DNA from: Klebsiella pneumoniae
Lineage (GTDB): Bacteria; Pseudomonadota; Gammaproteobacteria; Pseudomonadales; CAMAPQ01
Reading direction: 5' to 3'
Assembly (NCBI GenBank): GCA_945860125.1
Contig: CAMAPQ010000006.1
Coordinates: forward strand, 1 to 58,980
Length of the DNA stretch: 58,980 nucleotides
The notes under the pieces are model-generated. The model had not been told where the DNA came from. It made no database searches and was given only the letters and a program-made list of their open reading frames with translations. The stretch's first letter is position 1; every line of letters starts with the position of its first letter. Both the position numbers and the translations under genes were made by a program. This document shows, in pieces, positions 20,164 through 30,751 of the stretch.

Positions 20164-22260
20164 TCAAGTTTGGATAAGAGAAAAGTCTGCAATGAGTCCA
20201 AAAAGTTTTTTGGTTTGAGCGAGCAGTGCAAGGCGATTATTTTTTAACTCTAGCTGTTCCGTATTAACCATGACAGAGTCAAAAAAAACATCAACTGCTG
20301 GCTTAAGGTGACTAATAATATTGAGTAAAGAACTATAGTCTTTTACCTTATGAGCCGTTTCTGCTTTTATTTCGAGCGCCTGTAATTTTTCATGAAGATT
20401 TTTTTCGGTTTCTTTTTCAAAAAGAGATGCGTTGATGCTCAATGATTCTGTGTTTTCAGCTTTAGCGAGAATGTTTTTTATTCTTTTAAAAGCAGCAACG
20501 AAGCTTTCGCTTTCTGTTGTTGATAGAAAAGCTTGAACAGCTTTGGCTCGGTCGAGAATGTCCTCTAGTACAAGACTTTTAGTTGTGACAATCACTGAAT
20601 TTAAGACGTCGCCCCTGATGTGATGCTGGGCTATGGCTGCGGGTAATCTTGCCACCGCAAAATCCAGCAGGGCGCTGCTAGAAATTGTTATGTGCGCATA
20701 AGCTGGTTTATTGAAAGCAGCTTGTGCTTCTGTGAGTAGCATTGATAGGTCTAGCGGGTAAGCTTTTTCAAGCAGGATGCGTAAGACGCCTAGCATTGCT
20801 CTTCTTAGCCCGAAAGGGTCTTTGTCGCCAGTAGGTGCGATGCCCGCACCAAAAATGCCTGCGAGCGTGTCTAGTTTATCTGCAAGACTTAAAATAGTTC
20901 CCAGTTCAGTTATGGGTAGATTATCCTGCGCAAATCTTGGTGCGTAGTGTTCTTTAATCGCAATGACGATTTCTTCTTTTTCCCCCCAGTGTTGCGCAAG
21001 ATAGCCGCCAATAATGCCTTGTAGTTCTGGGAACTCGCCAACCATTTCGCTTGCTAAGTCTGTTTTGCTAAGCTGGTTTGCTTTTAATATAGCTTTAACG
21101 GTGGTTTCTGAATGTTTTAGTTTTTGTGCAATATGTTTTGCAAGATTGCCTACTCGTTCTGTTTTATCCCAAACGCTACCAAGCTTTAATTGGAATAGAA
21201 TATTTTTTAATTTATCGTTTAGCTCTTGTGGTGTTTTGGCTTTATCTTTTTCAAAGAAGAATTTGGCGTCAGCGAGCCTTGGGCGCACGACTTTTTCATT
21301 GCCTTGTATTACGGTAGCAGGATTGCTGCTTGCTATATTAGCAATGATGATAAAGCTTGCTTTGAGTGTGTTTTTTAAGTCATACACTGGGAAGTATTTT
21401 TGGTTGGTTTCCATCGTGGAAACCAAGGCTTCTTGAGGCACTGTAAGAAAGGTTTCGGGGAAGGAGCAACGTAATGCTTGGGGGTATTCAACCAGCCCTG
21501 TAATTTCTTCTAAGAGTGCGTCACTTATATTAAGTTTTTCATTTTCTATTTCTAGTTTCTGTGTTGCCATCAGGGAAATTTTATTTTTTCTTTTACTAAA
21601 TGAAGGAATAACAAATCCTTTCTCTTCAAGCAGCTGCTCATAGTTTTTTGCATGATCAATTGTTAATGGTTCGGGATGATGTGCGCGGTGTCCTTTTGTT
21701 TCTCGCAGACTTTCTAGTCCAAATAAAGATAAAGGCAGCGCTTCGGTTCCGTGCAGGCTCAGAACCCATTTAACGGGTCGAATAAAAGAAAATTTTGAGC
21801 TGCCCCATTTCATTTTTTTCGGGGCAGGAATTGAATTAAGCGCTTGTTCTATTAGCTTTGGCAGAATACTTTTTGCGGATAATCCTTTTTGTGTTGTTTG
21901 ATAGCAGAGCCGCTCTCCTTTGTCTGTTTTAATCGGCCTTAGTTCATCAATACTTACGCCTAGTGATTTTGCAAATCCTATTAGGGCGGGTAGAGGGTTT
22001 TTTTGGCTGTCATATGCTGCTTGGATTGCAGGGCCGCGCTTTTCAACTTGTTTAGTGGGCTGCTCAAAAGCTAGCTTATGAATAAGTATTGCTAAGCGTC
22101 TTGGTGTAGCAAAAGCCTCAATTACTTCGAAAGTAAGCGCTTCTTTTTTTAGAAGCGCATCTAGGCATGATTGAAGATGTTGGGATGCACTTAAGAGAAG
22201 TTTTGCGGGGAATTCTTCAAACCCTATTTCAAATAGGTAATCGTCTGCTGTTGGTGTCAT
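20164..22260 (-). CDS. glyS: glycyl-tRNA synthetase beta subunit
   Basis: The large subunit of the bacterial alpha2beta2 glycyl-tRNA synthetase; 698 residues against 689 in E. coli. The N-terminal YLFEIGFEEFPAKLL, VSTMETNQKYFPV, VRPRLADAKFFFEKD and the HD-like SLADKLDTLAGIFGAG region with KDPFGLRRA are typical. It follows glyQ by 6 bp. Presence of GlyQS rather than the single-chain enzyme fits a gammaproteobacterium. Confidence 0.97.
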   Translation of the reverse strand: MTPTADDYLFEIGFEEFPAKLLLSASQHLQSCLDALLKKEALTFEVIEAFATPRRLAILIHKLAFEQPTKQVEKRGPAIQAAYDSQKNPLPALIGFAKSLGVSIDELRPIKTDKGERLCYQTTQKGLSAKSILPKLIEQALNSIPAPKKMKWGSSKFSFIRPVKWVLSLHGTEALPLSLFGLESLRETKGHRAHHPEPLTIDHAKNYEQLLEEKGFVIPSFSKRKNKISLMATQKLEIENEKLNISDALLEEITGLVEYPQALRCSFPETFLTVPQEALVSTMETNQKYFPVYDLKNTLKASFIIIANIASSNPATVIQGNEKVVRPRLADAKFFFEKDKAKTPQELNDKLKNILFQLKLGSVWDKTERVGNLAKHIAQKLKHSETTVKAILKANQLSKTDLASEMVGEFPELQGIIGGYLAQHWGEKEEIVIAIKEHYAPRFAQDNLPITELGTILSLADKLDTLAGIFGAGIAPTGDKDPFGLRRAMLGVLRILLEKAYPLDLSMLLTEAQAAFNKPAYAHITISSSALLDFAVARLPAAIAQHHIRGDVLNSVIVTTKSLVLEDILDRAKAVQAFLSTTESESFVAAFKRIKNILAKAENTESLSINASLFEKETEKNLHEKLQALEIKAETAHKVKDYSSLLNIISHLKPAVDVFFDSVMVNTEQLELKNNRLALLAQTKKLFGLIADFSLIQT

Positions 22261-22266
22261 GGTTTT

Positions 22267-23196
22267 TTACCCTTCTTGGTTGGCTCTCTGGGCATTGTCG
22301 TAGTGGTTGCGGCATTCTTCATCTGCCAGTGGGAAGCCTAGTTTTTGGCGCGCTGCAAAATAGGTTTCAGCAACAAGTTTTGCAAGCGTTCTTACGCGTA
22401 AGATATAACGTTGTCGCTCTGTAACAGAGATTGCCTGTCTTGCGTCAAGCAGGTTAAAGGTATGTGAAGCTTTTAGTATGTATTCATAAGCTGGTAGGGG
22501 TAATTGTTTTTTTATTAGTTTCAGGCTCTCTTGTTCAAAAGCATCAAACTGTAGAAGAAGAAGCTCTATATTTGCCTCATCAAAATTAAATTGAGACATT
22601 TCTATTTCATTTTGAAGAAAGACATCGCCATAAGTAACGCGATTAGGCTCATGTGCCCAGGTTAGGTCGTATACGCTATTTACATCTTGCAAATACATTG
22701 CAATTCTTTCAAGTCCGTAGGTGATCTCGCCTGTGACCGGAAAGCATTCCAAGCCACCAATTTGCTGGAAATAGGTAAACTGCGTGACCTCCATTCCGTT
22801 AAGCCACACTTCCCATCCTAATCCCCAAGCGCCAAGTGTGGGTGATTCCCAGTTGTCTTCCACAAAGCGAATATCGTGAAGGTTGGGGTTGATGCCTAGC
22901 TCGTAAAGTGACTGCAAGTAAAGCTCTTGAATATTGTCGGGCGAAGGTTTAAGTACAGCCTGGAATTGGTAGTAATGCTGAAGACGGTTTGGGTTTTCTC
23001 CATATCGTCCATCAGTTGGTCTGCGGCAGGGTTGAACATATGCGCTGCGCCATTTTTCAGGGCCGATGGCTTTTAGGAATGTGGCTGGATGAAATGTGCC
23101 CGCCCCCATTTCCATATCGTAGGGCTGTACTATGATACAGCCTTGTTTTGACCAGAAATTTTGTAGTGTTAAAATTAGCTCTTGAAAGGTTTTCAT
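22267..23196 (-). CDS. glyQ: glycyl-tRNA synthetase alpha subunit
   Basis: Catalytic alpha subunit, 309 residues. It begins [20 protein letters not shown] and contains the near-invariant [63 protein letters not shown] and [11 protein letters not shown] blocks. First gene of glyQ-glyS-gmhB. Confidence 0.98.
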   Translation of the reverse strand: MKTFQELILTLQNFWSKQGCIIVQPYDMEMGAGTFHPATFLKAIGPEKWRSAYVQPCRRPTDGRYGENPNRLQHYYQFQAVLKPSPDNIQELYLQSLYELGINPNLHDIRFVEDNWESPTLGAWGLGWEVWLNGMEVTQFTYFQQIGGLECFPVTGEITYGLERIAMYLQDVNSVYDLTWAHEPNRVTYGDVFLQNEIEMSQFNFDEANIELLLLQFDAFEQESLKLIKKQLPLPAYEYILKASHTFNLLDARQAISVTERQRYILRVRTLAKLVAETYFAARQKLGFPLADEECRNHYDNAQRANQEG

Positions 23197-23395
23197 TTCT
23201 TAGCCTTTATATTGGTAGTATCCGTATGATTTTATGTTGGCAGGCAAGTATATATGATAATTATTAGCTCAACTATATTCACCTGAATTACTCGTTCCAC
23301 CTTCGCGATTTTTTTGTGATGGTGTTCGTTACGTAATCTTTCAGCGATTTATTTTTTGGTTTTTAAAAAAGCCAATTTCAGGCTGGTTAAAACGC

Positions 23396-23423
23396 TTGAC
23401 CTCTACAAAATCAACGGTATGAT
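23396..23423 (+). promoter_or_regulatory. promoter of tRNA-Leu
   Basis: TTGACC at 23396-23401, 16-bp spacer, TATGAT at 23418-23423; predicted start near 23430, about 24 bp before the mature tRNA. Confidence 0.7.
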
Positions 23424-23453
23424 ACGCAGCTATATGAGTTAGTTTATTGTATT

Positions 23454-23539
23454 GCCGAAGTGGTGGAATGGTAGACACGCTACTTTGAGGGGGTAGTGAC
23501 CGTAAGGTTGTGCCGGTTCAAATCCGGCCTTCGGTACCA
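23454..23539 (+). tRNA. tRNA-Leu (anticodon GAG)
   Basis: Class II tRNA of 86 nt with encoded CCA. The acceptor arms GCCGAAG and CTTCGGT pair, with a G-U pair at 1-72 as in E. coli leuU. The anticodon loop TTGAGGG gives GAG; a long variable arm (GTGACCGTAAGGTTGTG region) and the T-arm GGTTCAAATCC are present. Confidence 0.96.
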
Positions 23540-23576
23540 ATGTAATTTATATATTGTTTGAAGTGTTTTGTTTCGC

Positions 23577-23605
23577 TTGACAAGAGCGTTTCTCTTGCGT
23601 ATATT
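23577..23605 (+). promoter_or_regulatory. promoter of initiator tRNA
   Basis: Consensus TTGACA at 23577-23582, 17-bp spacer, TATATT at 23600-23605. Predicted start near 23612, 25 bp before the tRNA. Confidence 0.75.
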
Positions 23606-23636
23606 CTCGACCCTTCTGATAGTTTGGTTTTTCTGA

Positions 23637-23713
<77 letters not shown>

Positions 23714-23824
23714 TATTTGATATCCTCTAAGCTACTCATTTGCAAGTTCTTATGTTTGGTCTATCCTGATTTTGGCTGGCTGAGTGTAGCTTTTGGTTGT
23801 CGTGTTTCGATAGATTTTTATATT

Positions 23825-23850
23825 AAAAATGGGCTTTGTGCCCATTTTTT
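23825..23850 (+). terminator. intrinsic terminator after the initiator tRNA
   Basis: AAAAATGGGC (23825-23834), loop TTTGT, GCCCATTTTT (23840-23849) and a further T. It separates the tRNA unit from rimP, or works as a leaky attenuator in front of it. Confidence 0.85.
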
Positions 23851-23883
23851 GTTTGTGCATCGTATTCGTTTGGGGTTGTAAAT

Positions 23884-24360
23884 TTGAGAAGTATTATTAA
23901 GCAGTTAGAAGACGTATGCACTCCTGTCGTTGAGGGTATGGGGTATGTTTTTTGGGGTCTCCAGTATATTCCAAGGTCGAACTCTGCTCTTTTAAGGGTG
24001 TTTATAGATGCCGACTCTGGAATATCTGTTGATGACTGTGCTGCGGTAAGTCATCAGCTTGTTGGTGTGTTGGATGTAGAGAATTCTTTGCAGTTCTCTT
24101 ATTCCTTGGAGGTATCTTCCCCTGGTTTGGATCGGTTTCTTTTCAAGTTCTCGCAGTATCCCTTTTATCGTGGTTCATCCTTTGTTTTTCATTTCGCTTC
24201 TCCCGTGTCGGGCTTGCCAAAAAAAACTGAGGCTAAACTAATTGGTGTGGATGAGGCTTTAGAGTTATTGACTATAGAGAGGGAGGGGAAATCCCATTCT
24301 CTGCCCTTTGCTAGTATAGATAAGGCAAGACTGGTCCCTGATATTAAATTCAATCGTTAG
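23884..24360 (+). CDS. rimP: ribosome maturation factor RimP
   Basis: Needed for 30S subunit maturation. From TTG 23884 the product is 158 residues: LRSIIKQLEDVCTPVVEGMGY, then LLRVFIDADSGISVDDCAAVSHQLVGVLDVE and SLEVSSPGLDRFLF, all strong RimP motifs. The frame is open further upstream, but that part begins inside the terminator hairpin at 23825-23850, so the TTG start, where the E. coli N-terminus also aligns, is preferred. First protein gene of the rimP-nusA-infB operon. Confidence 0.92.
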   Translation: MRSIIKQLEDVCTPVVEGMGYVFWGLQYIPRSNSALLRVFIDADSGISVDDCAAVSHQLVGVLDVENSLQFSYSLEVSSPGLDRFLFKFSQYPFYRGSSFVFHFASPVSGLPKKTEAKLIGVDEALELLTIEREGKSHSLPFASIDKARLVPDIKFNR

Positions 24361-24399
24361 TATTTCTGTATTCGTAGAATCGTACGGGGTGGCTGAAAG

Positions 24400-25887
24400 A
24401 TGAACAAAGAAATTTTATTGGTAGCGGATATTGTCTCTAACGAAAAAGGTGTAGAGAAAGAATTGATTTTTAAGGCGGTTGAGACTGCGCTCGCGACAGC
24501 CACAAAGAAGAAGTATGGCGATGATATGGATGTTCGCGTAGAAATTGATCGTAAAACTGGCGATTACCAGACCTATAGGCGTTGGAAGATTGTTTCTGAT
24601 AACTCAGAAGATTGGACTCAACCTTGGCGCGTTATTTCCATTGAGGATGCGCAGGAAAAGAATGCATCTCTAGGGTTTGATGATTATTATGAAGAGCAAA
24701 TTGAGTCTGTTGAGTTTGGTAGAATAGCGGCCCAAACAGCGAAGCAAGTTATCGTGCAAAAAGTAAGAGAAGCTGAGCGCGCCCAGCTTGCTGAATATTA
24801 TGAATCAATGGTTGGTAGGTTAGTGAGTGGTACTGTTAAGAAAGTAACTCGCGATACTATATTGCTTGATTTGGGCGAGAATGCTGAAGCTGTGATCTAT
24901 CGAGAGGAGCTAATTCCGCGCGAGGCGGTGCGTGTTGGGGAGCGTCTAAGGGGCGTTCTTTATGCGGTCAGTAAAGACGTGAGAGGGCCTCAGCTGTTTG
25001 TTAGTAGGACGCGTCCAGAGATGTTGGTTGAGCTTTTTAAAGTTGAAGTGCCTGAGATTGGCGAAGATTTGGTTGAGATCAAGTTTGCAGCAAGAGATCC
25101 TGGTTCTAGAGCAAAAATTGCTGTTGTTGCTCATGATAAACGTATTGACCCTATTGGGGCGTGTGTTGGCATGAGGGGGGCAAGAGTTCAGGCTGTTTCT
25201 AATGAGTTGGGCGGAGAAAGAATTGATATCCTTTTGTGGGATGATAATGATGCGCAGTTTGTGATTAATGCAATTTCTCCTGCTGAAGTTGTTTCTATCA
25301 TTGTTGACGAAGATCGTCGCTCAATGGATATTGCGGTGGAGGAAGGGCAGCTAGCGCAGGCAATTGGTAAGAGCGGTCAAAATATTCGTTTAGCTTCAGA
25401 TGTTACTGGCTGGAAGTTAAATGTTATGACCACTGCTGATGCTGGTAAGCGTAGAGAAGAGGAAGTGGGTCGTTATATTCAGAGTTTTGTGCGTGATTTA
25501 CAGATAGATGAGGATGTTGCTAGTGTTTTGGCGAGGGAAGGTTTCACCTCTCTTGAGGAGGTTGCTTATGTTCCTCTTGATGAAATGCTAGGAATTGAAG
25601 AGTTTGACTCTGATACAGTTGATGAGCTAAGAAGACGCGCAAAAGATGTTCTTCTTACTAAGGCGTTAGTGAGCGAGGAGCAGGCTGTGTCGGTCGAGCC
25701 ATCTATCGATCTTTTGCAAATGGATCAGATGGATAGTCAGTTAGCGCATTTGTTGGCTGGGGGCGGAATTAGTACTGTAGAGAGTCTTGCTGAGCAATCA
25801 ATAGATGAGCTAATGCTTTTTGAGGGAATGACAAAAGAGCGCGCGGCAAGCTTGATTATGAAAGCAAGAGAGCCTTGGTTTCTGTGA
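24400..25887 (+). CDS. nusA: transcription termination/antitermination protein NusA
   Basis: Binds RNA polymerase and controls pausing, termination and antitermination. 495 residues, equal to E. coli. Order: N-terminal polymerase-binding domain ([18 protein letters not shown]), S1 domain ([21 protein letters not shown]), KH1/KH2 ([28 protein letters not shown] and [21 protein letters not shown]), then two acidic C-terminal repeats from about 360, which are found mainly in gammaproteobacteria and relatives. Confidence 0.98.
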   Translation: MNKEILLVADIVSNEKGVEKELIFKAVETALATATKKKYGDDMDVRVEIDRKTGDYQTYRRWKIVSDNSEDWTQPWRVISIEDAQEKNASLGFDDYYEEQIESVEFGRIAAQTAKQVIVQKVREAERAQLAEYYESMVGRLVSGTVKKVTRDTILLDLGENAEAVIYREELIPREAVRVGERLRGVLYAVSKDVRGPQLFVSRTRPEMLVELFKVEVPEIGEDLVEIKFAARDPGSRAKIAVVAHDKRIDPIGACVGMRGARVQAVSNELGGERIDILLWDDNDAQFVINAISPAEVVSIIVDEDRRSMDIAVEEGQLAQAIGKSGQNIRLASDVTGWKLNVMTTADAGKRREEEVGRYIQSFVRDLQIDEDVASVLAREGFTSLEEVAYVPLDEMLGIEEFDSDTVDELRRRAKDVLLTKALVSEEQAVSVEPSIDLLQMDQMDSQLAHLLAGGGISTVESLAEQSIDELMLFEGMTKERAASLIMKAREPWFL

Positions 25888-26010
25888 TTTTTTTAGGCGT
25901 AATGCGTAGAAGTGGCTTGTATTTGCTCTGTTTGTTCACTGTATTTGCAAGTTTGGCGAAAGCATAAAATTAAATGAGTGAAGCATTAGTTTGCGTGGGG
26001 AAGAAAGAGT

Positions 26011-28767
26011 ATGGTGGAAGTGACAGTTAAGCAGTTGGCTGAAGTCGTGGGTGTTCCTGTTGAGAAGCTTCTAAGGCAAATCCAAGATGCTGGACTAAAG
26101 CATGCTGCAGCTGATGCTGTAATTTCAGATGAAGAAAAACAAAAGCTGCTTGATTTCTTGCGTATTTCTCATGGTAGCGATGCTGAGGAAAAAATTACAT
26201 TAAAAAGAAAAAGCTTGAGCACGCTTCGTGTGGCAAACCCTCAGGGAAAAAGTAAGACAGTCAATATAGAAGTGCGTAAGCAGCGGGTTTATGTAAAACC
26301 CTCTTTAGGTGAAAAAATAGAAGGCGATGCTGATGAAGTTAGCGGCTCTTCTGTTCAAAGTTTAGCGCCTACTGACGCTGCGCTAAGTGGCGGCGGTGCC
26401 CTTTCCTCTCATATTGAAAGCGCTTCTTCTCATAAGCCGCCAGATTTGTCTGGTGCTATATCGGCTAGTACGACTTCTGAGGCCATGACTTCGCCTGCCC
26501 TGCCTGTTATAAAGTCGCCTGATAGCATCAAAAAATCTTATCCTTCTTTGAGGGATGAATTGCCTGTTATAGATAAATCGGCAAAATTTAAGCAGGTTAA
26601 ATCTACCGTTGCTGATAAAACATCTAAGCCTGATTCAACTAAAGAGCTTATCGAGTCTTTGTCTCAGAAAACTTTAACGCCGGAAGAGAAGGCTCAAAAG
26701 GCCGCCATTGATCAGCGACGAAAAGAAGCAGAGGAAAAGGCAAGAAAAGAAACGTTGGAGAGAGCAAAGAGAATAGCTGAAGAGTTAGAGCGCAGGAAAA
26801 CTGATTCTCAGCCATTGGTTGAAGAAGAAGAAGAGCAAGATCAGTTGGTTAAGTTGGCTTTTGAAGAAAGCCTTAAAGCTGAAGAGCGAGTTTCAAAGAG
26901 ATCGTCAAGAAAGCTTCCCGAAAGAAAGCCAAAATTTAGCGCTCATAGGTCTGCAAAAAAAGATCAGGAGCACGGCTTTACCCAACCTTCCGAGCCTATG
27001 GTTCGTGAGGTGCGTTTGCTCGGTGACACAATTATTGTTTCAGACCTTGCTGGACAAATGTCTGTTAAGGGCAGTGAGGTTGTTAAGCGTTTGATGAATC
27101 TTGGTACTATGGCGACACTGAACCAGCCAATTGATCGAGATACGGCTATTGTTGTTATTGAAGATATGGGCCATAAGTATATTCTAGCCAAAGAAAACGA
27201 GGCTGAAGCGCGCCTAGAGAAAAGTCTTGAAGACTTTCAGTCTAAGGTTGATTTAAGGTCTAGGGCTCCTGTGGTAACTATCATGGGCCACGTTGATCAT
27301 GGAAAAACTTCCTTGCTTGATTATATTCGCAGAACGAAAGTTGCTGCGGGAGAGGCTGGCGGTATTACTCAGCATATTGGGGCTTATCATGTTGAGACTG
27401 AGCGCGGCGTAATAACTTTTCTTGATACGCCTGGACACGCTGCTTTTACTGCAATGCGCGCGCGAGGTGCGAAAGCAACTGATATTGTTGTTTTAGTGGT
27501 TGCAGCTGATGATGGGGTGATGCCTCAAACTGAAGAAGCAATAGATCATGCGCGTGCAGCTGGTGTTCCGATTATTGTTGCCATAAATAAAGTTGATAAG
27601 CATGGCTCTGACCCTGAAAGAGTTAAGAATGAGCTGGCAACTCGAAAAGGTCTGTTGCCCGAAGAGTGGGGTGGTGAGGTTCAGTATATTAATGTTTCTG
27701 CTCATACGGGGCAGGGGATTGATGATTTGCTTGAATCTATTCTTTTGCAGGCAGAGATTCTTGAATTAAAAGCACCATTTGAAGGTTTGGCGAGCGGTAT
27801 TGTAATTGAGTCAAAGCTAGATAAAGGTCGGGGCCCTGTTTCTTCTGTTTTGGTACAGAAAGGTCAGTTGAAATTGGGCGACGTTGTTCTGATTGGTACT
27901 TTTTTTGGTAAAATTAGGGCAATGCAAGATGAAAATGGGCGGTCGCTTTCTATTGCAACGCCCTCTATTCCTGTGGAAATTCTTGGCCTGCCTGGTGTGC
28001 CAGATGCTGGCGATGAGTTTATGGTTGTTAGCGACGAAAGGAAGGCGAGAGAGGTTGCTGAATTTAGAGGCGATAGGCGTCGTCAGCAGAAATTTTCTCG
28101 TCAGAAAGTTGTTTCATTAGAAGGGTTTTTTGATAATGTTCGTGATCAAGAAATAAAGTATGTCAATATTATTCTCAAGACTGATGTTCGCGGCTCATTG
28201 GAGGCGCTAACTGCTTCCTTGTCTGATCTTGGAAATAAAGAAGTTAAAGTGAATATTGTTGGGTCTGGTGTTGGCGCTATTGCTGAGTCCGATATTAATT
28301 TGGCCTTAACTGCTAAGGCTGTCGTTATTGCTTTCAATGTACGAGCTGATGCCCAAGCTAAAAAGATTAGTCAAGATGAAAGCATAGAGATTCGCTATTA
28401 CAGCATTATTTACGACATAATTGACGATATCAAGAAGGCTTTAGTTGGCTTGCTAGATCCAGAGTTGAGAGAAACAATCTTGGGTGTTGCCGAAGTCAGG
28501 GAAGTATTTAGATCTTCTAAGTTTGGCTTGGTTGCCGGATGTATGGTGCAAGAAGGTTCTTTGTTTAGAAATAAACGTATTCGTGTTCTTCGAGATAATG
28601 TTGTTGTTTTTGAGGGAGAGCTTGAGTCTCTGCGACGATTTAAAGATGATGCCTCGGAAGTTAAGCAGGGAATGGAGTGTGGCGTTGCTGTTCGTGGTTA
28701 CAACGATGTGCAAGAAAAAGATAAGATTGAAGCCTATGATGTCAAAAAAATCACTAGAGTTTTATAA
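26011..28767 (+). CDS. infB: translation initiation factor IF-2
   Basis: GTPase that brings fMet-tRNA to the 30S subunit. 918 residues. N-terminal IF2-N subdomain ([21 protein letters not shown]), a long charged, variable linker (about 90-330), a second IF2-N, then the G domain with G1 GHVDHGKT, G2 GGITQHIG, G3 DTPGHAAF and G4 NKVDK, and C-terminal domains with [17 protein letters not shown]. Follows nusA after 123 bp. The long N-terminal region is like that of enteric IF2 alpha. Confidence 0.98.
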   Translation: MVEVTVKQLAEVVGVPVEKLLRQIQDAGLKHAAADAVISDEEKQKLLDFLRISHGSDAEEKITLKRKSLSTLRVANPQGKSKTVNIEVRKQRVYVKPSLGEKIEGDADEVSGSSVQSLAPTDAALSGGGALSSHIESASSHKPPDLSGAISASTTSEAMTSPALPVIKSPDSIKKSYPSLRDELPVIDKSAKFKQVKSTVADKTSKPDSTKELIESLSQKTLTPEEKAQKAAIDQRRKEAEEKARKETLERAKRIAEELERRKTDSQPLVEEEEEQDQLVKLAFEESLKAEERVSKRSSRKLPERKPKFSAHRSAKKDQEHGFTQPSEPMVREVRLLGDTIIVSDLAGQMSVKGSEVVKRLMNLGTMATLNQPIDRDTAIVVIEDMGHKYILAKENEAEARLEKSLEDFQSKVDLRSRAPVVTIMGHVDHGKTSLLDYIRRTKVAAGEAGGITQHIGAYHVETERGVITFLDTPGHAAFTAMRARGAKATDIVVLVVAADDGVMPQTEEAIDHARAAGVPIIVAINKVDKHGSDPERVKNELATRKGLLPEEWGGEVQYINVSAHTGQGIDDLLESILLQAEILELKAPFEGLASGIVIESKLDKGRGPVSSVLVQKGQLKLGDVVLIGTFFGKIRAMQDENGRSLSIATPSIPVEILGLPGVPDAGDEFMVVSDERKAREVAEFRGDRRRQQKFSRQKVVSLEGFFDNVRDQEIKYVNIILKTDVRGSLEALTASLSDLGNKEVKVNIVGSGVGAIAESDINLALTAKAVVIAFNVRADAQAKKISQDESIEIRYYSIIYDIIDDIKKALVGLLDPELRETILGVAEVREVFRSSKFGLVAGCMVQEGSLFRNKRIRVLRDNVVVFEGELESLRRFKDDASEVKQGMECGVAVRGYNDVQEKDKIEAYDVKKITRVL

Positions 28768-28778
28768 GGGGTTTTTGC

Positions 28779-29216
28779 TTGGCTGATGCAACTCGTATTA
28801 AAAGAATTGCTGAACGTATACAAAGAGACCTTGCGCTTTTTATCCATAGAGAAATAAGAGATCCTAGGGTTGGTTTTGTGACCATTACTGATGTAAAAGT
28901 TAGTCGCGATCTTTCTTATGCAGATATTTATGTTGCGGTTCTAGGAAAGAACTCTGAAGAAGAGGCGCGTGATTCAATTCGTGGGTTGCAAAGTGCTGCA
29001 GGTTTTCTGAGAAATGCGCTGAGAAAAGATTTAAATACAAAGGTTACGCCAAGATTAAGGTTTCATTTTGATGAGGTGTTTATTCGTGGTCAAAACATGA
29101 ATATTCTATTAAGTAAAATTAATACGGGTTTCGTGGTGGGCGCAGAGGAAAATGCAAACTCAGAACAGTTGGGTGGTATATGCAGCGAAGTAGGTCTGCC
29201 GCAAGGAGATCAATAA
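28779..29216 (+). CDS. rbfA: ribosome-binding factor A
   Basis: 30S maturation and cold-adaptation factor, 145 residues. TTG start with AAGGGG upstream. Motifs: RIKRIAERIQRDLALFIHREIRDPRVGFVTITDVKVSRDLSYADIYV and LRNALRKDLNTKVTPRLRFHFDE. The last 37 bases overlap truB. Confidence 0.94.
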   Translation: MADATRIKRIAERIQRDLALFIHREIRDPRVGFVTITDVKVSRDLSYADIYVAVLGKNSEEEARDSIRGLQSAAGFLRNALRKDLNTKVTPRLRFHFDEVFIRGQNMNILLSKINTGFVVGAEENANSEQLGGICSEVGLPQGDQ

Positions 29217-30085
29217 ACGGCATTTTTATCTTAGATAAGCCTGCCGGTGTTAGTTCTAACACTGCATTGCAAATGGTAAAGCGTCGTTTTTCTGCTCTTA
29301 AGGCTGGTCATACAGGTAGTCTTGATCCTGTGGCTACCGGCGTTCTTCCTATTCTTTTTGGTGAAGCAACAAAATTTTCTCAATACTTAATTGATTCTGA
29401 TAAATCCTATTTTGTGCGCGCTAAGCTTGGCGTAGAAACAACCACAGGCGACTGTGATGGCGAGATTTTACTCGTACAAAATGTCCCTCCTCTTACTTTT
29501 AATCTCCTGCGGTCTTACATGGATCACTTTCGAGGTGCAATTACTCAAATTCCGCCAATGTTTTCAGCTGTAAAACAGCAAGGAAAGCATCTGTATGAGC
29601 TGGCAAGAAAAGGTCTTGTTGTTGATCGAAAATCCCGAGATGTTAATATTTACTTTTCGCAATTGACAGCCTTTGATCCTATGACGGCTGAGTTTGAGTT
29701 TCATGTTAAAGTCAGCAAGGGGACTTATATTCGAACGTTAGTTGAGGATATAGGTAAGCTCATAGGGTGTGGGGCGCATTTGACTGGCTTGAGAAGATTG
29801 ACGGCAGGTTTCTTTGATTTAACGCATTCTCACTCGATGGACTCTTTAGATATTGAGGCTGCGGATGTAAGGTTGCTATACCCTTTGGATCTCTTATTCA
29901 AGGATTTTGTTTGTATGTCAGTTTGCGAGTCTAGCCAGCGTCGCTTAATGATGGGTCAGGCCCTAAAACTTGAGTCAAGCCCTGTTGGGCTGGTTGCATT
30001 ATTTAGTATAAATGGCTTTTTTGGATTGGGGGAGGGGTTTGAGGGTGGCGTTATTAGGCCTAGACGGTTAATGAGTACTCAGTAA
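29180..30085 (+). CDS. truB: tRNA pseudouridine(55) synthase
   Basis: Makes pseudouridine 55 in the T-loop of tRNAs. 301 residues. NGIFILDKPAGVSSN, the catalytic block GHTGSLDPVATGVLPI with its Asp, SYFVRAKLGVETTTGDCDGE, QIPPMFSAVKQQGKHLYELARKG and KGTYIRTLVEDIG are all present. Overlaps rbfA by 37 bp. The ATG at 29180 comes from the frame; an earlier start is not needed for any motif. Confidence 0.96.
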   Translation: MQRSRSAARRSINGIFILDKPAGVSSNTALQMVKRRFSALKAGHTGSLDPVATGVLPILFGEATKFSQYLIDSDKSYFVRAKLGVETTTGDCDGEILLVQNVPPLTFNLLRSYMDHFRGAITQIPPMFSAVKQQGKHLYELARKGLVVDRKSRDVNIYFSQLTAFDPMTAEFEFHVKVSKGTYIRTLVEDIGKLIGCGAHLTGLRRLTAGFFDLTHSHSMDSLDIEAADVRLLYPLDLLFKDFVCMSVCESSQRRLMMGQALKLESSPVGLVALFSINGFFGLGEGFEGGVIRPRRLMSTQ

Positions 30086-30277
30086 CTTTAGGGTGGTATT
30101 TGTTTTCGCTTTGAGTAATAATCAGCTTCCACTTTGGGCGGGATTTTTAGCAGCCTGCTTGCTTTTTCTGCTCTTTGTGTGATTTATTTTTTTTGTGTCA
30201 GTGCTGAGAGTCTGCAAATATGCGTGGATTTATTCTCTGTCTGTCATCTATCTACTAAGTGCATATTGGAGGGAATT

Positions 30278-30547
30278 ATGTCTTTATCGTCCGAAGTAAC
30301 CAGCGCAATTATTAAGAAGTTTGGAAAAAATGAAAAGGATTCTGGTTCAAGTGCTGTACAAATTGCACTGCTTACAGAAGATATTAATCAATTGCAGGAT
30401 CATTTTAAAGCACACACGAAAGATCACCACTCTAGAAGAGGCTTGATTCGTAAGGTTAATAACCGAAAGAGCTTGTTAGACTATTTGAAGAAAACAGATG
30501 TGGAGCAATATAAAAGCATCGTTGCTCAGCTAGGGCTGAGAAAATAG
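30278..30547 (+). CDS. rpsO: 30S ribosomal protein S15
   Basis: 89 residues, the standard length, with [45 protein letters not shown] and [16 protein letters not shown] 30278 has TTGGAGGG upstream; the frame stays open 48 codons earlier, but that part has no S15 features. Confidence 0.98.
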   Translation: MSLSSEVTSAIIKKFGKNEKDSGSSAVQIALLTEDINQLQDHFKAHTKDHHSRRGLIRKVNNRKSLLDYLKKTDVEQYKSIVAQLGLRK

Positions 30548-30570
30548 CAGTTATTCCTACTGTTTTTGCG

Positions 30571-30593
30571 GAGAGGAATTTATTTTTCCTCTC
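30571..30593 (+). terminator. hairpin in the rpsO-pnp intergenic region
   Basis: GAGAGGAA (30571-30578) pairs with TTCCTCTC (30586-30593) around a T-rich loop. In enterics this gap holds the rpsO terminator and the RNase III-processed pnp leader; this hairpin could serve either purpose. It has no good T-run after it. Confidence 0.4.
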
Positions 30594-30751
30594 ATGTATT
30601 TTGTTGTATCAGTTGTGTTTTCTTTTTCTATCTTAATAATTAAATACTTATTATGTTGATTAATACTCATTGAGGCGTAATGCCTTATTTGACTAATTCT
30701 TTTTTGCGGTTTAACAAGTAACTGAATATAACGAATTTTGGATAAAATAAT

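Noticed and set aside
23836-23883. Longer N-terminus for rimP
   Set aside because: It would begin inside the intrinsic terminator hairpin and has no RimP similarity; the TTG at 23884 aligns with the family start.
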